Positions 46,078 to 55,345 are shown, counted from the first letter of the stretch. The stretch is DNA of 64,000 nucleotides from Nocardiopsis flavescens (GCF_900141985.1 NZ_FQZK01000005.1:248001-312000); one strand, 5' to 3'. The notes: generated by a model from the sequence alone, not told the origin. A program made the numbers and translations.

Positions 46078-46692
46078 GTGCCCATCCTCGCGAACTTCCG
46101 CACCGTCCTGCGTGAGAACCGGAGGACCTACCTTCTGATCAACCTCGCCGTCTACGGCACCCTCGTCGCGACGATGATCGTGACCTCCCTCGTCCCCGGG
46201 TTGTACGAGTGGGGGCTCAAGAACATCGAGGCATTCCTCGCCGCGCCGGGCGCGTCCACCGTCGTCGCCGCCTACACCAGCGGCGACATCCTGGCGGCGA
46301 CGCTCTTGACGTTCGTCGCGAACCTCCTGTTCGCCGCCCTGTTGACGACCACCCTGCCCTCGCTCGTCATCCCCTTCTTCGGCGTGGCCGCGACGGTGGG
46401 GCGCGCCGTGTTCATCGGCATGCCGTACGCCCCGACGTCACCGGAGCAGGCGATCGCGATCGTCGCCACCTCGCCTGTTCTCGTGATCGAGTTCCAGGCC
46501 TACGTCCTGGCGACACTGGGGTCCGTCATCCTCTGGCAGTCGACCTTCGGCTACCGGCGGCGCGAACTCCCGTCGGCTCGGGCCGGGTACCGGGCGGGCC
46601 TCAGGGACAACCTCCGCCTCTACCCGGGCATCGTCGCCGCGCTTCTCGCCATCGCCCTGATCGAGGCCATCACGTACAACCTCCTCCACTGA
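46078..46692 (+). CDS. SpoIIM-like integral membrane protein
   Basis: 204 aa with about 5-6 membrane helices. GTG start with AAAGGAG 7 nt upstream. A polar N-terminus (MPILANFRTVLRENRRTYLLINLAVYG) precedes a helix, then an NLLFAALLTTTLPSLVIPFFG core and a SPVLVIEFQAYVLATLGSVILW segment. These resemble the stage II sporulation protein M (DUF95) layout. Function in non-endospore formers is unknown. It lies just left of the oldest clear att remnant, so it may be the last chromosomal gene before the island. Confidence 0.5.
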   Translation: MPILANFRTVLRENRRTYLLINLAVYGTLVATMIVTSLVPGLYEWGLKNIEAFLAAPGASTVVAAYTSGDILAATLLTFVANLLFAALLTTTLPSLVIPFFGVAATVGRAVFIGMPYAPTSPEQAIAIVATSPVLVIEFQAYVLATLGSVILWQSTFGYRRRELPSARAGYRAGLRDNLRLYPGIVAALLAIALIEAITYNLLH

Positions 46693-47470
46693 CAAGGACA
46701 CCGCCCCTGGACCCCGACGCCTCGCCCCGAGCACCCAGTGTGCGTGATCGGTCCGGTGAGCCCCGAGAGAGGGGGCACAGGCGTGTGGTCCGGGTACGCG
46801 TCCACTGTCGTTGGCAGGGAATGAGGGTCTGAGATGGGTTTTCCCGGTCCGATGGGCGTGTTGTGGCTGAGGTTGCGCGGAGGAGCACATCACGAGCACG
46901 GGTCAGCCCGAAACGCGTCGAGGTTCTCATGGACCCCCTAGGGAATTCGGTCTTGGCGCGCCCGACAGGATTCGGTCCTGCGGTGATCGGATGGGAAGGC
47001 TGCTGGTCTCGTACTGCAACGGGTCACTTCTTGTTGTTCCGTCACTCCCCATCCGAATCGTGACGCCGTTCCGTGTGATGTCGCCTGGTGCCGTGTCGGC
47101 ACGGCACCGCGGACCACGCATCGTGGGCGGGCGGCGTCCGACGGCATCTCGCGAAGCCCTTGTCACATGGCCGAGGAGGCCGGGTCTGAATCCGAAAGCC
47201 TCGATTGCTTCGCGGACCAGGGCATCCCGGGATTCCAACTGTAGTAACGGACTTTTGGGCGCTTTCCTTGCCACGGATTCCCACACCGTGTGCGAGGACA
47301 CCGGAGACCTGTAGTTCCTGGGCGACGCCCATCACAGGGTCCGATCCCAGCCCGCACGGCGAAAGGCCCCGCTGCTCTGGCCGGTCGGCCCGCCCCGTGG
47401 TCACCGAGTCATCAATAGGCGGACTTCTCCTTGCCTGAGCCGCGACGGAAATAAGGCACATCGTATTCCC
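46693..47470. other. Gene-poor region with a decayed attachment site
   Basis: Contains the degenerate tRNA-Arg fragment at 46956-46999 and its flank. A minus-strand frame at 46927-47301 has a plausible amphipathic segment (SRDALVREAIEAFGFRPG) but no recognised family; possibly a gene remnant. Confidence 0.4.
46956..46999 (-). repeat. Decayed att site: degenerate copy of the tRNA-Arg 3' part
   Basis: Aligned without gaps to 56316-56359, 35 of 44 positions match (for example CAGGATTCG and CCTGCGG are kept). The flank to the left (GAGGTTCTCATGGACCCC) also matches the tRNA downstream flank at 56278 (GAGGTCCTCATGCACCCC). It reads as an old, drifting integration scar. Confidence 0.65.
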
Positions 47471-47501
47471 TTGACCTCAACTTATGTTGAGTTTCAAGAA
47501 T
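47471..47501 (+). promoter_or_regulatory. MerR/SoxR-like promoter of the MFS gene
   Basis: TTGACC (47471-47476) is followed by the inverted repeat CTCAAC-TTAT-GTTGAG (47476-47491) and an AAGAAT -10-like hexamer at a 19-nt spacing. Overlong spacing with a dyad inside is the hallmark of MerR-family activation. No MerR gene is present in the window. Confidence 0.6.
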
Positions 47502-47540
47502 GGAGGCAAAGGTTCCCCTCACGAAGAGAGGCACGTAGGT

Positions 47541-49064
47541 ATGACACGTAGCCAACCGCGGCAGAGGTCACGTCCAGTCGTGTTACTCGCCAGCGTCATG
47601 TTGGGGGTTCTGGTCGTGGCCATGTCCATCTCCGGGACGGCTGTCGCCGTCCCGAGCATCGGTGTGCAACTCGAGGCCTCCGGTGCCCCGCTGCACTGGG
47701 TGGTGGCCGGATACAATCTGACCTTCGCCGCGTTCACCCTGGTCTGCGGTTCCCTGTCCGACCTATTCGGGCGAAGGCTGCTGTTCGTCATCGGTGCGAT
47801 CGTCTTCTCCCTGGGCAACGTGGCGAGCGCCGTGACCGGTGACATCCTCCTGCTCGACGCGGCCCGGCTGTTCACCGGTGTCGGCGGCGCCGCGATCATG
47901 GCCAGCGGCGGTGCCCTGCTGGCCACCGCCTTCGACGGTGCCGCGCGTACCAGGGCCTTCGCCGCCATGGGCACCATGGCAGGCGTCGGCATCGCCATCG
48001 GACCGACGCTGTCAGGCCTGTTGGTCGGCGCCGTGGGCTGGCGAGCGGCGTTCCTGACCTTCGCCGTGGTCGGCCTGCTCATCCTGGTCGGGTCGGTGTT
48101 CATACCCGAGTCCCGCGCCTCCCAACGGCCACGAGTCGACTGGGGCGGCGCGGTGACCTTCGTCCTCAGCCTGACGCTGGTGATGTACGCGGTCATCGAG
48201 GCCCCCGAGTCGGGCTGGGGAACTCCGAAGGTGATCGGCACACTCACGTTCGGCCTGGCGCTCATGGTGTTCTTCTTCGTCATCGAGCGCAGAGTGGCCC
48301 GACCGGTGCTCGACCTGAGCCTGGTGCGCAACGGCCGTTTCATGGCCTGGTGCCTGGCGACGCTGACGACCTCGATCGGTTTCCTCGGCGTGCTCGTCTT
48401 CCTGCCGACCTACCTTCAGGGGGTGCAGGGGGCCTCGGTCCAGACCGCTGGCCTGATGATGCTCATGCTCACCGCACCCGTGCTGGTGACCCCTCCCCTG
48501 GGCGGTTGGCTGGTCACCAGGGGTGTGTCGGCACGCGGCCTGATCATCATCGCGCTGCTGTTCGTCACCGGTGGGAACGCCCTGCTCACCGTGCTCCACC
48601 CGGAGATCACCCCGCTCGGGCTGCTGGTGCCGCTCGTGCTGATCGGCGCCGGCATGGGACTCTCGTTCGGTATCACCGACGGGCAGGCGATGAGCATCGT
48701 CGAGTCCCAGAAGGCGGGGATGGCCGCCGGTTTCCTCAACACGCTCCGCGGTGGCGCCGAAGCCCTGGTCATCGCCGTCTTCGGTTCGGCGTTGACCAGT
48801 ATCGTTGCCGCACGCGTCGGCTCGTCCGAGATCGCTGCCAGGGTGGCCGCCGGTGACCTCGGCGGTTCCGAGTCGGAGGTACTCGCCGACCACTTCACGG
48901 CGGCCTGGGACAGCACTTCTCTGGGTGTCGCCGCCCTGTCGCTGATCGCCACCGTCGGCGTGTTCGCGCTCCTGTCAGGGAAACGCGGCGCAGAGGAAGG
49001 GACGCCGAGAGCCTCCCGGCGCGACGACGCTACGCCTGAGGAGACGGTGGCGGGCGAGCGCTGA
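47541..49064 (+). CDS. DHA2-type MFS drug exporter (EmrB/QacA family)
   Basis: 507 aa with about 14 membrane helices. MSISGTAVAVPSIGVQLEASGAPLHWVVAGYNLTFAAFTLVCGSLSDLFGRRLLFVIGA contains the family N-terminal and loop 2-3 motifs. Exports drugs or cationic compounds by proton antiport. ATG at 47541 with GAGAGG 9 nt upstream. It sits between the 46956 and 49688 att scars, so it is cargo of an older integrated element. Confidence 0.88.
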   Translation: MTRSQPRQRSRPVVLLASVMLGVLVVAMSISGTAVAVPSIGVQLEASGAPLHWVVAGYNLTFAAFTLVCGSLSDLFGRRLLFVIGAIVFSLGNVASAVTGDILLLDAARLFTGVGGAAIMASGGALLATAFDGAARTRAFAAMGTMAGVGIAIGPTLSGLLVGAVGWRAAFLTFAVVGLLILVGSVFIPESRASQRPRVDWGGAVTFVLSLTLVMYAVIEAPESGWGTPKVIGTLTFGLALMVFFFVIERRVARPVLDLSLVRNGRFMAWCLATLTTSIGFLGVLVFLPTYLQGVQGASVQTAGLMMLMLTAPVLVTPPLGGWLVTRGVSARGLIIIALLFVTGGNALLTVLHPEITPLGLLVPLVLIGAGMGLSFGITDGQAMSIVESQKAGMAAGFLNTLRGGAEALVIAVFGSALTSIVAARVGSSEIAARVAAGDLGGSESEVLADHFTAAWDSTSLGVAALSLIATVGVFALLSGKRGAEEGTPRASRRDDATPEETVAGER

Positions 49065-49158
49065 CGGACCCGCCACCCCCGGATCGGTTCCCGCGGGGTC
49101 CCGGTGGAACCCACTTCGACCGTCAGGTCCGCCCGTACCGATCGCATCGGGGCCCATC

Positions 49159-49390
49159 TCACTCGGTGAGTCGGCGATGGCGGATCAGTGCGCAGGCGAT
49201 GCCGACGAAGGCCACGAAGTGGTCGGCCGATAGCGGCGGCGCGGACGACGGCATCCGGCCGGCCAGGCCATGGTGCGCTCGACCCGCCACTGATGCCTGC
49301 CCGACCGCCGAGGGGACTCCAGCACCCGGCGGTCCGGGCGGTGCACGATCCCCTGCTTGCGCGGCCAGCGGCGCAGGCGAGTGTTTCGTT
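49159..49390 (-). pseudogene. IS5-family transposase remnant
   Basis: Minus-strand translation gives RKQGIVHRPDRRVLESPRR, then GRHQWRVERTMAWPAGCRR, matching the C-terminal DDE region of IS5-type transposases (RHRWVVERTxAWL). After that the reading frame shifts by one, and the other frame continues with ADHFVAFVGIACALIRHRRLTE and a stop at 49159. Most of the gene and both ends of the element are absent. Confidence 0.7.
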
Positions 49391-49636
49391 CCGGGTAAGG
49401 GGTTTGCCGGAAACGGTCATATGGGGCTACGGGTGCGACAGGAGCGGGCCCGCCGTCGACACACCCCGCGGGGCCGTCAGTGCGGCTGTGGGGCGCTGGT
49501 AGGCGGAAAAAGGGGGACGCCGGCGCGGCCCCGCAGGGTCACGCCCCGGCAAAGTGCTCTGCGAGGTCGGCCCCCACCTGCACTCACCTTGTACTGGGGA
49601 GCACACGAGGAGCACACAAGCCCCGAAAACGCCGCA

Positions 49637-49656
49637 AGGACCTCTTGCGAGGTCCT
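49637..49656. terminator. Copy of the tRNA-Arg terminator hairpin
   Basis: AGGACCTC-TTGC-GAGGTCCT, the same hairpin as 56265-56286, lies in the displaced tRNA flank. Flank similarity to 56170-56315 extends over about 140 bp. Confidence 0.6.
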
Positions 49657-49687
49657 CGCGGAAACCCGTCTGAACTGGGGTTTTGGT

Positions 49688-49731
49688 GCGCACCCGGCAG
49701 GATTCGAACCTGCGGCCATCGGATTAGAAGT
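49688..49731 (-). repeat. att site: exact 44-bp copy of the tRNA-Arg 3' part
   Basis: Identical to 56316-56359. It ends in the anticodon loop region, after which the tRNA sequence is lost. The pair of copies brackets a 6.6-kb segment with integrase remnant and element-type genes, the usual outcome of tyrosine-recombinase integration into a tRNA 3' end. Confidence 0.85.
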
Positions 49732-50262
49732 GGTTACTTACCGTGGCGTGTCGCTATGTACCGTTTCATGCCACCCCATCCGATCCTCCGTGTCGACCGG
49801 TGCCATGCCATGCCACCCGGTGTCGTCCCGTTCCAAAACCGCAGAGCACGAACGGAGCACGCACGGCTTACCGACGGCATCCGGTGGCACCTCGCGAGTT
49901 GGGCCCGAAGCGGATGAACTCCTTGGTCGGCGCTTCCGAAGGCGGCTGTGGCCCAGTGTTCGATGCCGAGGCCTATCGAGGCCGTAATGTCGTCGAGTGA
50001 TGCTCCGTCCCGCACCGGCGGAGGGGGATCTGCGCTGCCTGGTGGTTCATACGCATTCAACGGTCAGTGCGAGCGCCGGATCCGACGCTGGGCGTGTCAC
50101 CTTCGGGCTGACGAAAGCTTGTATATGTTCGTGTAGCGCACCCGTCACAGTGAGAGATCAATCTGGCTCTGGTCGTTCTGCAACTCGAAGAACGGCTGTC
50201 CCGGCCATGAGGCTCTGACAGGTGCGTCATGGCCCCTGCCGCGTATCAGAGAGGGTGGGCCT
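49732..50262. other. Left end of the integrated element, no clear gene
   Basis: Contains GAGCACGAACGGAGCACGCAC-type sequence near 49853, similar to motifs next to the other att copies. No gene recognised. Confidence 0.35.
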
Positions 50263-50766
50263 GTGCCCAAGTTCGCGAGCACACTGGTCGTCCTGGCCAC
50301 GGCTGTATCCCTCACCCTGGCTCTGACGACACCGGCCCACGCCCGAACCGACCCTGCGCCTGACGTCCGGTCGGTTCTCTCCACCGCTCGCCACGCCCCC
50401 ACCGGCCAGGCCCAAGGTGAGCTCATCTGCAGGTTCAACACCTTGGCCGACAGGGTCCACCGATCCTCAGGTCAGGCTTCCGGCCATGCCTGGTGGGAGA
50501 ACATTGACTGCGATACCAACCAGGCCGTAGTGACCGTTCGCCTCCAGCAATACGTGGGCGGATCCTGGAAGTACGCGGGCTCGACCGGCAAGAAGACCGT
50601 CTACTCAGGCGGAGGATCGGCCAACCGTGCCGTGGCCCGGGCCGACTGCAACGCCAGCACACGAACCCAATGGCGCACGGTCGTCGACGTCGACCTGGTG
50701 GGCATCTTCGACGACCCCTTCCGCAGATACATCGAAACAGAGAACCCCCTCACCTGCCGAAACTGA
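50263..50766 (+). CDS. Secreted protein of unknown function
   Basis: 167 aa. GTG start preceded by GAGGGTGGG. Signal peptide with cleavage near PAHA (residue 27). The mature protein has four Cys and a WWENIDCDTNQAVVTVRLQQYVGGSWKYAGSTGKKTVY segment suggesting a beta-rich fold. No family recognised. It lies inside the tRNA-Arg element and is followed 15 nt later by another unknown gene. Confidence 0.7.
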   Translation: MPKFASTLVVLATAVSLTLALTTPAHARTDPAPDVRSVLSTARHAPTGQAQGELICRFNTLADRVHRSSGQASGHAWWENIDCDTNQAVVTVRLQQYVGGSWKYAGSTGKKTVYSGGGSANRAVARADCNASTRTQWRTVVDVDLVGIFDDPFRRYIETENPLTCRN

Positions 50767-50781
50767 TGCCGAGGAGGCACG

Positions 50782-51567
50782 ATGGCTGACGGGACGCTGT
50801 TCTGCGCGTTGCACGGCACCCTGGATCTCCACCCCTGGTACGACCCCGCCACCGCCGACGCCGACCCCTACATCCTGTTTCACGCACGCTCTCAGACCTG
50901 TCGATGGCTGGCTGCTCCCGACGACAGGCGGCCCGAAGCGGGCTTGTGGGGCATGAACGACGCCGGCCTGGACTCCGTGGGTCAGGGCAGTCGACGGCTG
51001 TGGTTCCAGGTCTCCCAGCAGTCGCTCGCCCGACCTCGCCGGGCGGTGCCCGCCCAGCAGATGCTGGACTGCGCCGGGGCGGTCGCCGACCGCGTGGGGC
51101 GGCTCGACCTGGAGGCCGCCCAACTGCTCGTTCCGTTGCAGGACCTGCCTCCCGATCCTGACGAAGGCGCCTACAGCGACCTCGTGAGCGCACTTCCCTG
51201 GTTCGCCGAGCTACCCGCCCAGTCCCGTACCGCGGTGGTGGTGAGCCTGGACTCCGGCACCAGTGCAGAGGTCGCCGATGCCGCATCGGCGATGGCGAAC
51301 CGGCTGCTTCAGATCCACCAACGGGTCTTCACCGACATCACCGCCGTGCCCGGACTGGACGCGGCCCGTGGACTGACTCCAAGGGTCCCCGACTTCACTG
51401 CCGCGAAGCCGGAGGGGCACCGTGCGACCTTCGAGGGGCACCTGGCGGAGTGGTCCTATGAAGCGATCGGGTGGCTGATGGCCTTCGTCTGTGAGGCCGC
51501 GATCGAGCAGGGCGTGCGCGTCCCTGTGGTGGCCACCGTCCGTCTGAGCCCGCGACCCGGTGGGTGA
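50782..51567 (+). CDS. Hypothetical cytoplasmic protein
   Basis: 261 aa. ATG with GAGGAGG 4 nt upstream. No signal or membrane segment. The C-terminal half is helical (ADAASAMANRLLQIHQRVF and AEWSYEAIGWLMAFVCEAAIEQG). No family recognised. Probably co-transcribed with the secreted protein upstream, since the gap is 15 nt. Confidence 0.68.
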   Translation: MADGTLFCALHGTLDLHPWYDPATADADPYILFHARSQTCRWLAAPDDRRPEAGLWGMNDAGLDSVGQGSRRLWFQVSQQSLARPRRAVPAQQMLDCAGAVADRVGRLDLEAAQLLVPLQDLPPDPDEGAYSDLVSALPWFAELPAQSRTAVVVSLDSGTSAEVADAASAMANRLLQIHQRVFTDITAVPGLDAARGLTPRVPDFTAAKPEGHRATFEGHLAEWSYEAIGWLMAFVCEAAIEQGVRVPVVATVRLSPRPGG

Positions 51568-51847
51568 GCGGATGGCCTGGCATGGTCGAGTCTGAACGGG
51601 GTTCCCGCTCTGCCCTGAAGCACCAAAATCCACTTCCGACTTCCCGCGGGTCCCGGCGCTTCTCGTGACTGTTCTGTGCGGTGTCTGCCGGAGGCTGCGG
51701 CGAGTGCTGGGATCGCCTCCCGGCACACGTCTCGGTGGTCGGCATCCATGACCGGGCCGCCAATGTGTCGGTGGTCGGGGGGGTGGGGCAGGAACACGAG
51801 AAAATGCCTCTGAAGACGTGGTCTTCAGAGGCGGGAAACCGAGGGTG

Positions 51848-52030
51848 TCAGAGGGCCTGGTGCTTGAACTGGGTCAGGAAGCCGTGCCATTCCGCGGCGG
51901 GGAAGGTGAGTTCGGCGTCGTTGCGGTGCTGTGTGTCCCGAACATCGGCCCCGCTCACATGCTCTCGCACCTCCACGCAGTTCGAGCCGCCGTCACTGAA
52001 GCTGCTCTTGTGCCACCTGGGCCTGTTCAT
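51848..52030 (-). CDS. DUF397 protein
   Basis: 60 aa. WHKSSFSDGGSNCVEVRE and the later AELTFPAAEWHGFLTQFK are the complete DUF397 pattern, found almost only in actinobacteria and usually next to an XRE regulator. It starts inside the 3' end of the XRE gene (38-nt overlap), so the two are translationally linked. These pairs act in developmental or antibiotic regulation (WhiJ-like) and may behave as antitoxin-like modules. Confidence 0.88.
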   Translation of the reverse strand: MNRPRWHKSSFSDGGSNCVEVREHVSGADVRDTQHRNDAELTFPAAEWHGFLTQFKHQAL

Positions 52031-52841
52031 CGTCCAACCTTCTGATCTCGTCCTGCAACCTGGATAGCGCCACCTCGGGGCTGGTCGCCGCGGCCTGCAG
52101 AGCGGCGAACTGTCCTCGGAACTGCGCCACTTCCACCGCGTCGGTGACAAGCTGACCCTCACGGACGGACTCCGCGAACAGCACATCCGGCGTGTTGTCC
52201 GTCGTGATCAGCTTAAAGGCCCCCGAGTTACCCGGGTGCTTGGAGGCCCCCAGGGGAACGAGCTGCATCGTGATCCGCTCCCGCTCGGCCAGGTCCGCCA
52301 CGAACGCCAACTGGTCCCTCATGATCTGCGGCGAACCGTAGCGGCGCATCAAGATCGTCTCGTCCACCACCACCCACAACTTCGGGTGCAGACTCTCGGC
52401 CATGCGTGTGGCGCGCTTGTGCCTCTCAGCCGCACGTGTCTCTCGTTCCTCCTCGGACAACCACTGGGCTCCGTAGCGGATCAGAGTGCGGGCGTAGGCT
52501 TCTGTCTGCAGATGAGCGGGCCACACCAGCACCTGGTACTCGTACACCGCACTCGCCCCGTCCACCAGGGCTGCCACCTCGTACTTCCATGCCTCACGGC
52601 CCGATCCGGTCGACTCGGTCCACACGCGCTCTAGCCGCCCCGACCCCAGTACGGCGTCCAGGTCGGCGCGCAGCTGAGGGGTGGGGGCGGTCCTGCCTCG
52701 TTCGATGTCGGAGATCGTGCTCTTGCTGATGGACACCCGACGGGCCAGGGCGGTCTGGGTCAGCCCTGCTTCATCACGCAGAGCACGCAACTCACGGCCA
52801 TAGCGGATCAGCGCCTTCTTATCAGGGGGCATGGCACCCAT
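51993..52841 (-). CDS. XRE-family regulator with DUF5753 domain
   Basis: 282 aa. HTH LRALRDEAGLTQTALARRVSISKSTISDIERGRTAPTPQL near residues 15-60, then DUF5753 with EYQVLVWPAHLQTEAYARTLI, LHPKLWVVVDETILMRRYGSPQIMRDQL and ITMQLVPLGASKHPGNSGAFKLI. ATG at 52841 was chosen; a second Met three residues later is also possible, and neither has a strong ribosome site. Partner of the DUF397 gene. Confidence 0.87.
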   Translation of the reverse strand: MGAMPPDKKALIRYGRELRALRDEAGLTQTALARRVSISKSTISDIERGRTAPTPQLRADLDAVLGSGRLERVWTESTGSGREAWKYEVAALVDGASAVYEYQVLVWPAHLQTEAYARTLIRYGAQWLSEEERETRAAERHKRATRMAESLHPKLWVVVDETILMRRYGSPQIMRDQLAFVADLAERERITMQLVPLGASKHPGNSGAFKLITTDNTPDVLFAESVREGQLVTDAVEVAQFRGQFAALQAAATSPEVALSRLQDEIRRLDDEQAQVAQEQLQ

Positions 52842-52989
52842 GAGACCACGAGCTTCCGGCCTGCACGGGTGTTTTCCAGAATTTTCCAGCCTTCTAGGTC
52901 TGGTTCCAGGAAAGCTACAACTATCTTCACCTGGGGATTTCCATTTATGACACTGGGTTCTGTCACGAACCACGTGAGGGAGAACCCTG

Positions 52990-54027
52990 ATGACCTCTTC
53001 CCCCGGTCCTTGCCGAACCCAACGACTACGAGGACTTGCTCCCGCGCGGGAACCCGCTCGCGCCGAGCACAACGAACCGGATGGGCTCACGAGAGCCTTC
53101 ACCGATCACCGCGAGAAGGCGCCCGCTAACAACAATGCCCCGTATGGGTCGAGTGAGTTCGGTCCGTTGCTGCCCCGGCCGCGGGCCGACGATCCGGTGG
53201 GGCACGGGTACACGGCCTTCCAGGTGGTGCGGTTGGCGGTGTGGGCGGCACGGGAGTGCCGGTGGGTGGACGCCATGGACCCGGCGCACCGCGCGGAGAC
53301 CGCGTGGGAGGCCATCGCCGAACACCTCCAGCTCGCCCACGAGCGTCCGGAGGAGACGGAGCTGATCGCCGTCGGGTGGAAGGCGATGAAGGCGCAGCAC
53401 TACCAGGACCTCAAGGTCCGCGGGCTGGGCGGCAAGGACAAGGCCCTGCTGACTCGGGCGTTCGTGCGGTACTGGACCAGCGCCTCGGCGCCGGCCCACT
53501 CCCACGAGGACCAGATCGTCGACCGCCTCGCCCTGGCGCAGATCTGGACCGCCCTGAAGCCCACTCACCGGGAAGTGCTCACCGCTCTGGCCGAGCACGA
53601 GGACCGGCGCCGCGCGGAGCGCTCCCTGAACATGGACCCGGTCACGTTCACCCGCACGTTGGGGCGGGCCCGGCGGGCGTTCCTGGCGCTGTGGCACGAG
53701 GGGGAGACCCCGTCCCTGCTGTGGGGCTATGACCGCTCCGGGGCGCGGCACCAGAACGTGATGTACCTGGTCCGGCTGCGCAAGCGCCGTGCCCTACAGC
53801 GCAAGGCCGAGGGGCATGTGCGCCGCTACGGGCACCGACCGCCCCGGGACCTGGGGGTGCCCGACGCCGAGCTGCTGGCGCGGCACGAGGCGGGGGAGAG
53901 CTACGCGGCGCTGGCCGCGTGCTTCGGGGTCAGCCCTTCTCTGATCGCCTCCCGGGTGACCAAGACCCGGGCCCGGAGGGAGGAACGGACCACGGGTGGC
54001 GGGACCGGGATATCGACCCGTGGATGA
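52990..54027 (+). CDS. Sigma-region-4-like HTH protein of the element
   Basis: 345 aa. ATG with GGGAG 7 nt upstream. A middle region (QIWTALKPTHREVLTALAEHEDRRRAERSLNMDPVTFTRTLGRARRAFLALW) looks like sigma-70 region 4, and a C-terminal HTH (LLARHEAGESYAALAACFGVSPSLIASRVTKTRARREE) follows. The first 50 residues are low-confidence; a later start is possible. Such proteins are common in actinomycete integrative elements. Divergent from the XRE/DUF397 pair. Confidence 0.68.
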   Translation: MTSSPGPCRTQRLRGLAPAREPARAEHNEPDGLTRAFTDHREKAPANNNAPYGSSEFGPLLPRPRADDPVGHGYTAFQVVRLAVWAARECRWVDAMDPAHRAETAWEAIAEHLQLAHERPEETELIAVGWKAMKAQHYQDLKVRGLGGKDKALLTRAFVRYWTSASAPAHSHEDQIVDRLALAQIWTALKPTHREVLTALAEHEDRRRAERSLNMDPVTFTRTLGRARRAFLALWHEGETPSLLWGYDRSGARHQNVMYLVRLRKRRALQRKAEGHVRRYGHRPPRDLGVPDAELLARHEAGESYAALAACFGVSPSLIASRVTKTRARREERTTGGGTGISTRG

Positions 54028-54230
54028 CGAACACCCGCACGTAGGCGGTTTGCGGGTCGGGGGTTGAACCACCTCGCGAGGCAGAGCGACCATCGACCAG
54101 CCCGCCGGGAACCCCGCGTCCCCCACGGGGCGGAGAGACAACCCCGAGCGGGTCCGGGCGGAAAGCCCAGCCCTTCGGGGCCAAGGACACCCGCACGAGA
54201 AGCGGCTTCACAAACTGGAAACACAGATGT

Positions 54231-54263
54231 GCCCCGACCGGTGCTCGAACACCGGGCCGGGGC
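54231..54263 (+). promoter_or_regulatory. Hairpin in the leader of the 54297 gene
   Basis: GCCCCGACCGGTG and CACCGGGCCGGGGC can pair with one bulge around a CTCGAA loop, 34 nt before the next start. It may be an attenuator or terminator. Confidence 0.4.
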
Positions 54264-54296
54264 GAGATCACCACCTGATAGCTCCAGGAGGAGACC

Positions 54297-54809
54297 GTGG
54301 AACACCCTACTACCGGCCGTCACCGGCGGCCCTGTCACAGCATGGCCGGGCGTGTGTGGGCGCTGACCGCCGCGCTGCTGGCCACCGCCCTGGCCGCACT
54401 TTTCAGCCCTCGGCCGACCCCGTCGCCCCGTCTGGTCCCGGGCGCGCTGCCCGCTGTGCCTCGGCCCGTCACCTCCTTCAGCCGGGGCGACCTGCTCACC
54501 GACCCGCCCGGCTTTCCCGCACAGGCTGCCTGGGTGGCCGGGGCCTCGACCGCCTCGACCCGTTGGGAGCAGGCCTACCGCGACTGCTCCGCCCCATTCA
54601 CGGCGGCGGACCGGGTGGACGCCGACCCCGATCTGGTCGCTGGGGCTCTGGTGCGCCCCTACCTCGACCTCGGAGCTGTTCCGCGCCCCCGCACGGCCGA
54701 ATCGGAGGACTACCCGACAAGGCCCCCGGCAGCAGTTCCCGAACTGGCTGAGGGCGAGTTCGCCGAGCTGACCGACCGCATCCGCACCTATCTGGCACTG
54801 CGGGGCTGA
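54297..54809 (+). CDS. Membrane-anchored protein of unknown function
   Basis: 170 aa. GTG start with GGAGG 5 nt upstream. One hydrophobic helix (VWALTAALLATALAALF) near residue 20, then a Pro-rich stretch and a soluble acidic part. Resembles small accessory proteins next to transfer genes in actinomycete elements, but no family is recognised and no transfer gene is nearby. Confidence 0.65.
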   Translation: MEHPTTGRHRRPCHSMAGRVWALTAALLATALAALFSPRPTPSPRLVPGALPAVPRPVTSFSRGDLLTDPPGFPAQAAWVAGASTASTRWEQAYRDCSAPFTAADRVDADPDLVAGALVRPYLDLGAVPRPRTAESEDYPTRPPAAVPELAEGEFAELTDRIRTYLALRG

Positions 54810-54969
54810 GGAAACTGCGAGCAGCCCGGGGCGTCTTCTCCTGCCGGGAGGCGCCCCGGAGTTTCACCGTGCCCTCGGTTTTCTTCATTCAGAGCGGGCA
54901 GCGCCTCACAGCAGCGGCAACTTTCCCCGGTTCGGAGTCCGCGTCCTCTCGTCAGGACAGTGCGGGTGG

Positions 54970-55233
54970 CATCCGCGACAGGCCGGTGACTGGTTCTGCC
55001 ACGTCGCCAACGCCGCCGAACTCCCGCCTATTGCCTTACGCGGGCTCCGCCACGGAGCTGCCTCGCTCGCTCTGGCAGCGGATACGGGAGTGAAGGTGGC
55101 CTTGGTCGAGCCGGGCCACGCGACGACGCACTTCAACCAGGACACCTACCATTCGGTGCATCCCGATGTGGCCAAGCGGCAGCGGACGGTCACCACCGCG
55201 ATGCTGCGTGGGGAAACAGTCTCTGTCGGGTAG
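54970..55233 (+). pseudogene. Tyrosine recombinase (integrase) C-terminal remnant
   Basis: In frame to the TAG at 55231: LPPIALRGLRHGAASLALAA (the HxxR region), then VEPGHATTHFNQDTYHSVHP with the GH and the nucleophile Tyr positions. This is the C-terminal third of a phage-type integrase. Upstream sequence loses similarity before about 54970 and no start is visible. The LHDLRH block reads LRGLRH and the GHSS block GHAT, showing drift. It is probably the dead integrase of this tRNA-Arg element. Confidence 0.75.
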
Positions 55234-55345
55234 CGGGGCGGGGGCGCACAAGGAGCGATGCAGTGCCGTCAGCCCTGGGCCGTGTGGCGGTTTCACTCCG
55301 CCTGGTCTGGGGCTTCGCCGTTGACGGTGCTGGTGGGCCATCGGA

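Noticed and set aside
46927..47301. Minus-strand frame MSSHTVWESVARKAPKS...
   Set aside because: Runs through the decayed att site and has no family or ribosome-site support.
54030..54230. Possible riboswitch upstream of the 54297 gene
   Set aside because: I could not match it to a known riboswitch core; only one hairpin near the start is supported.
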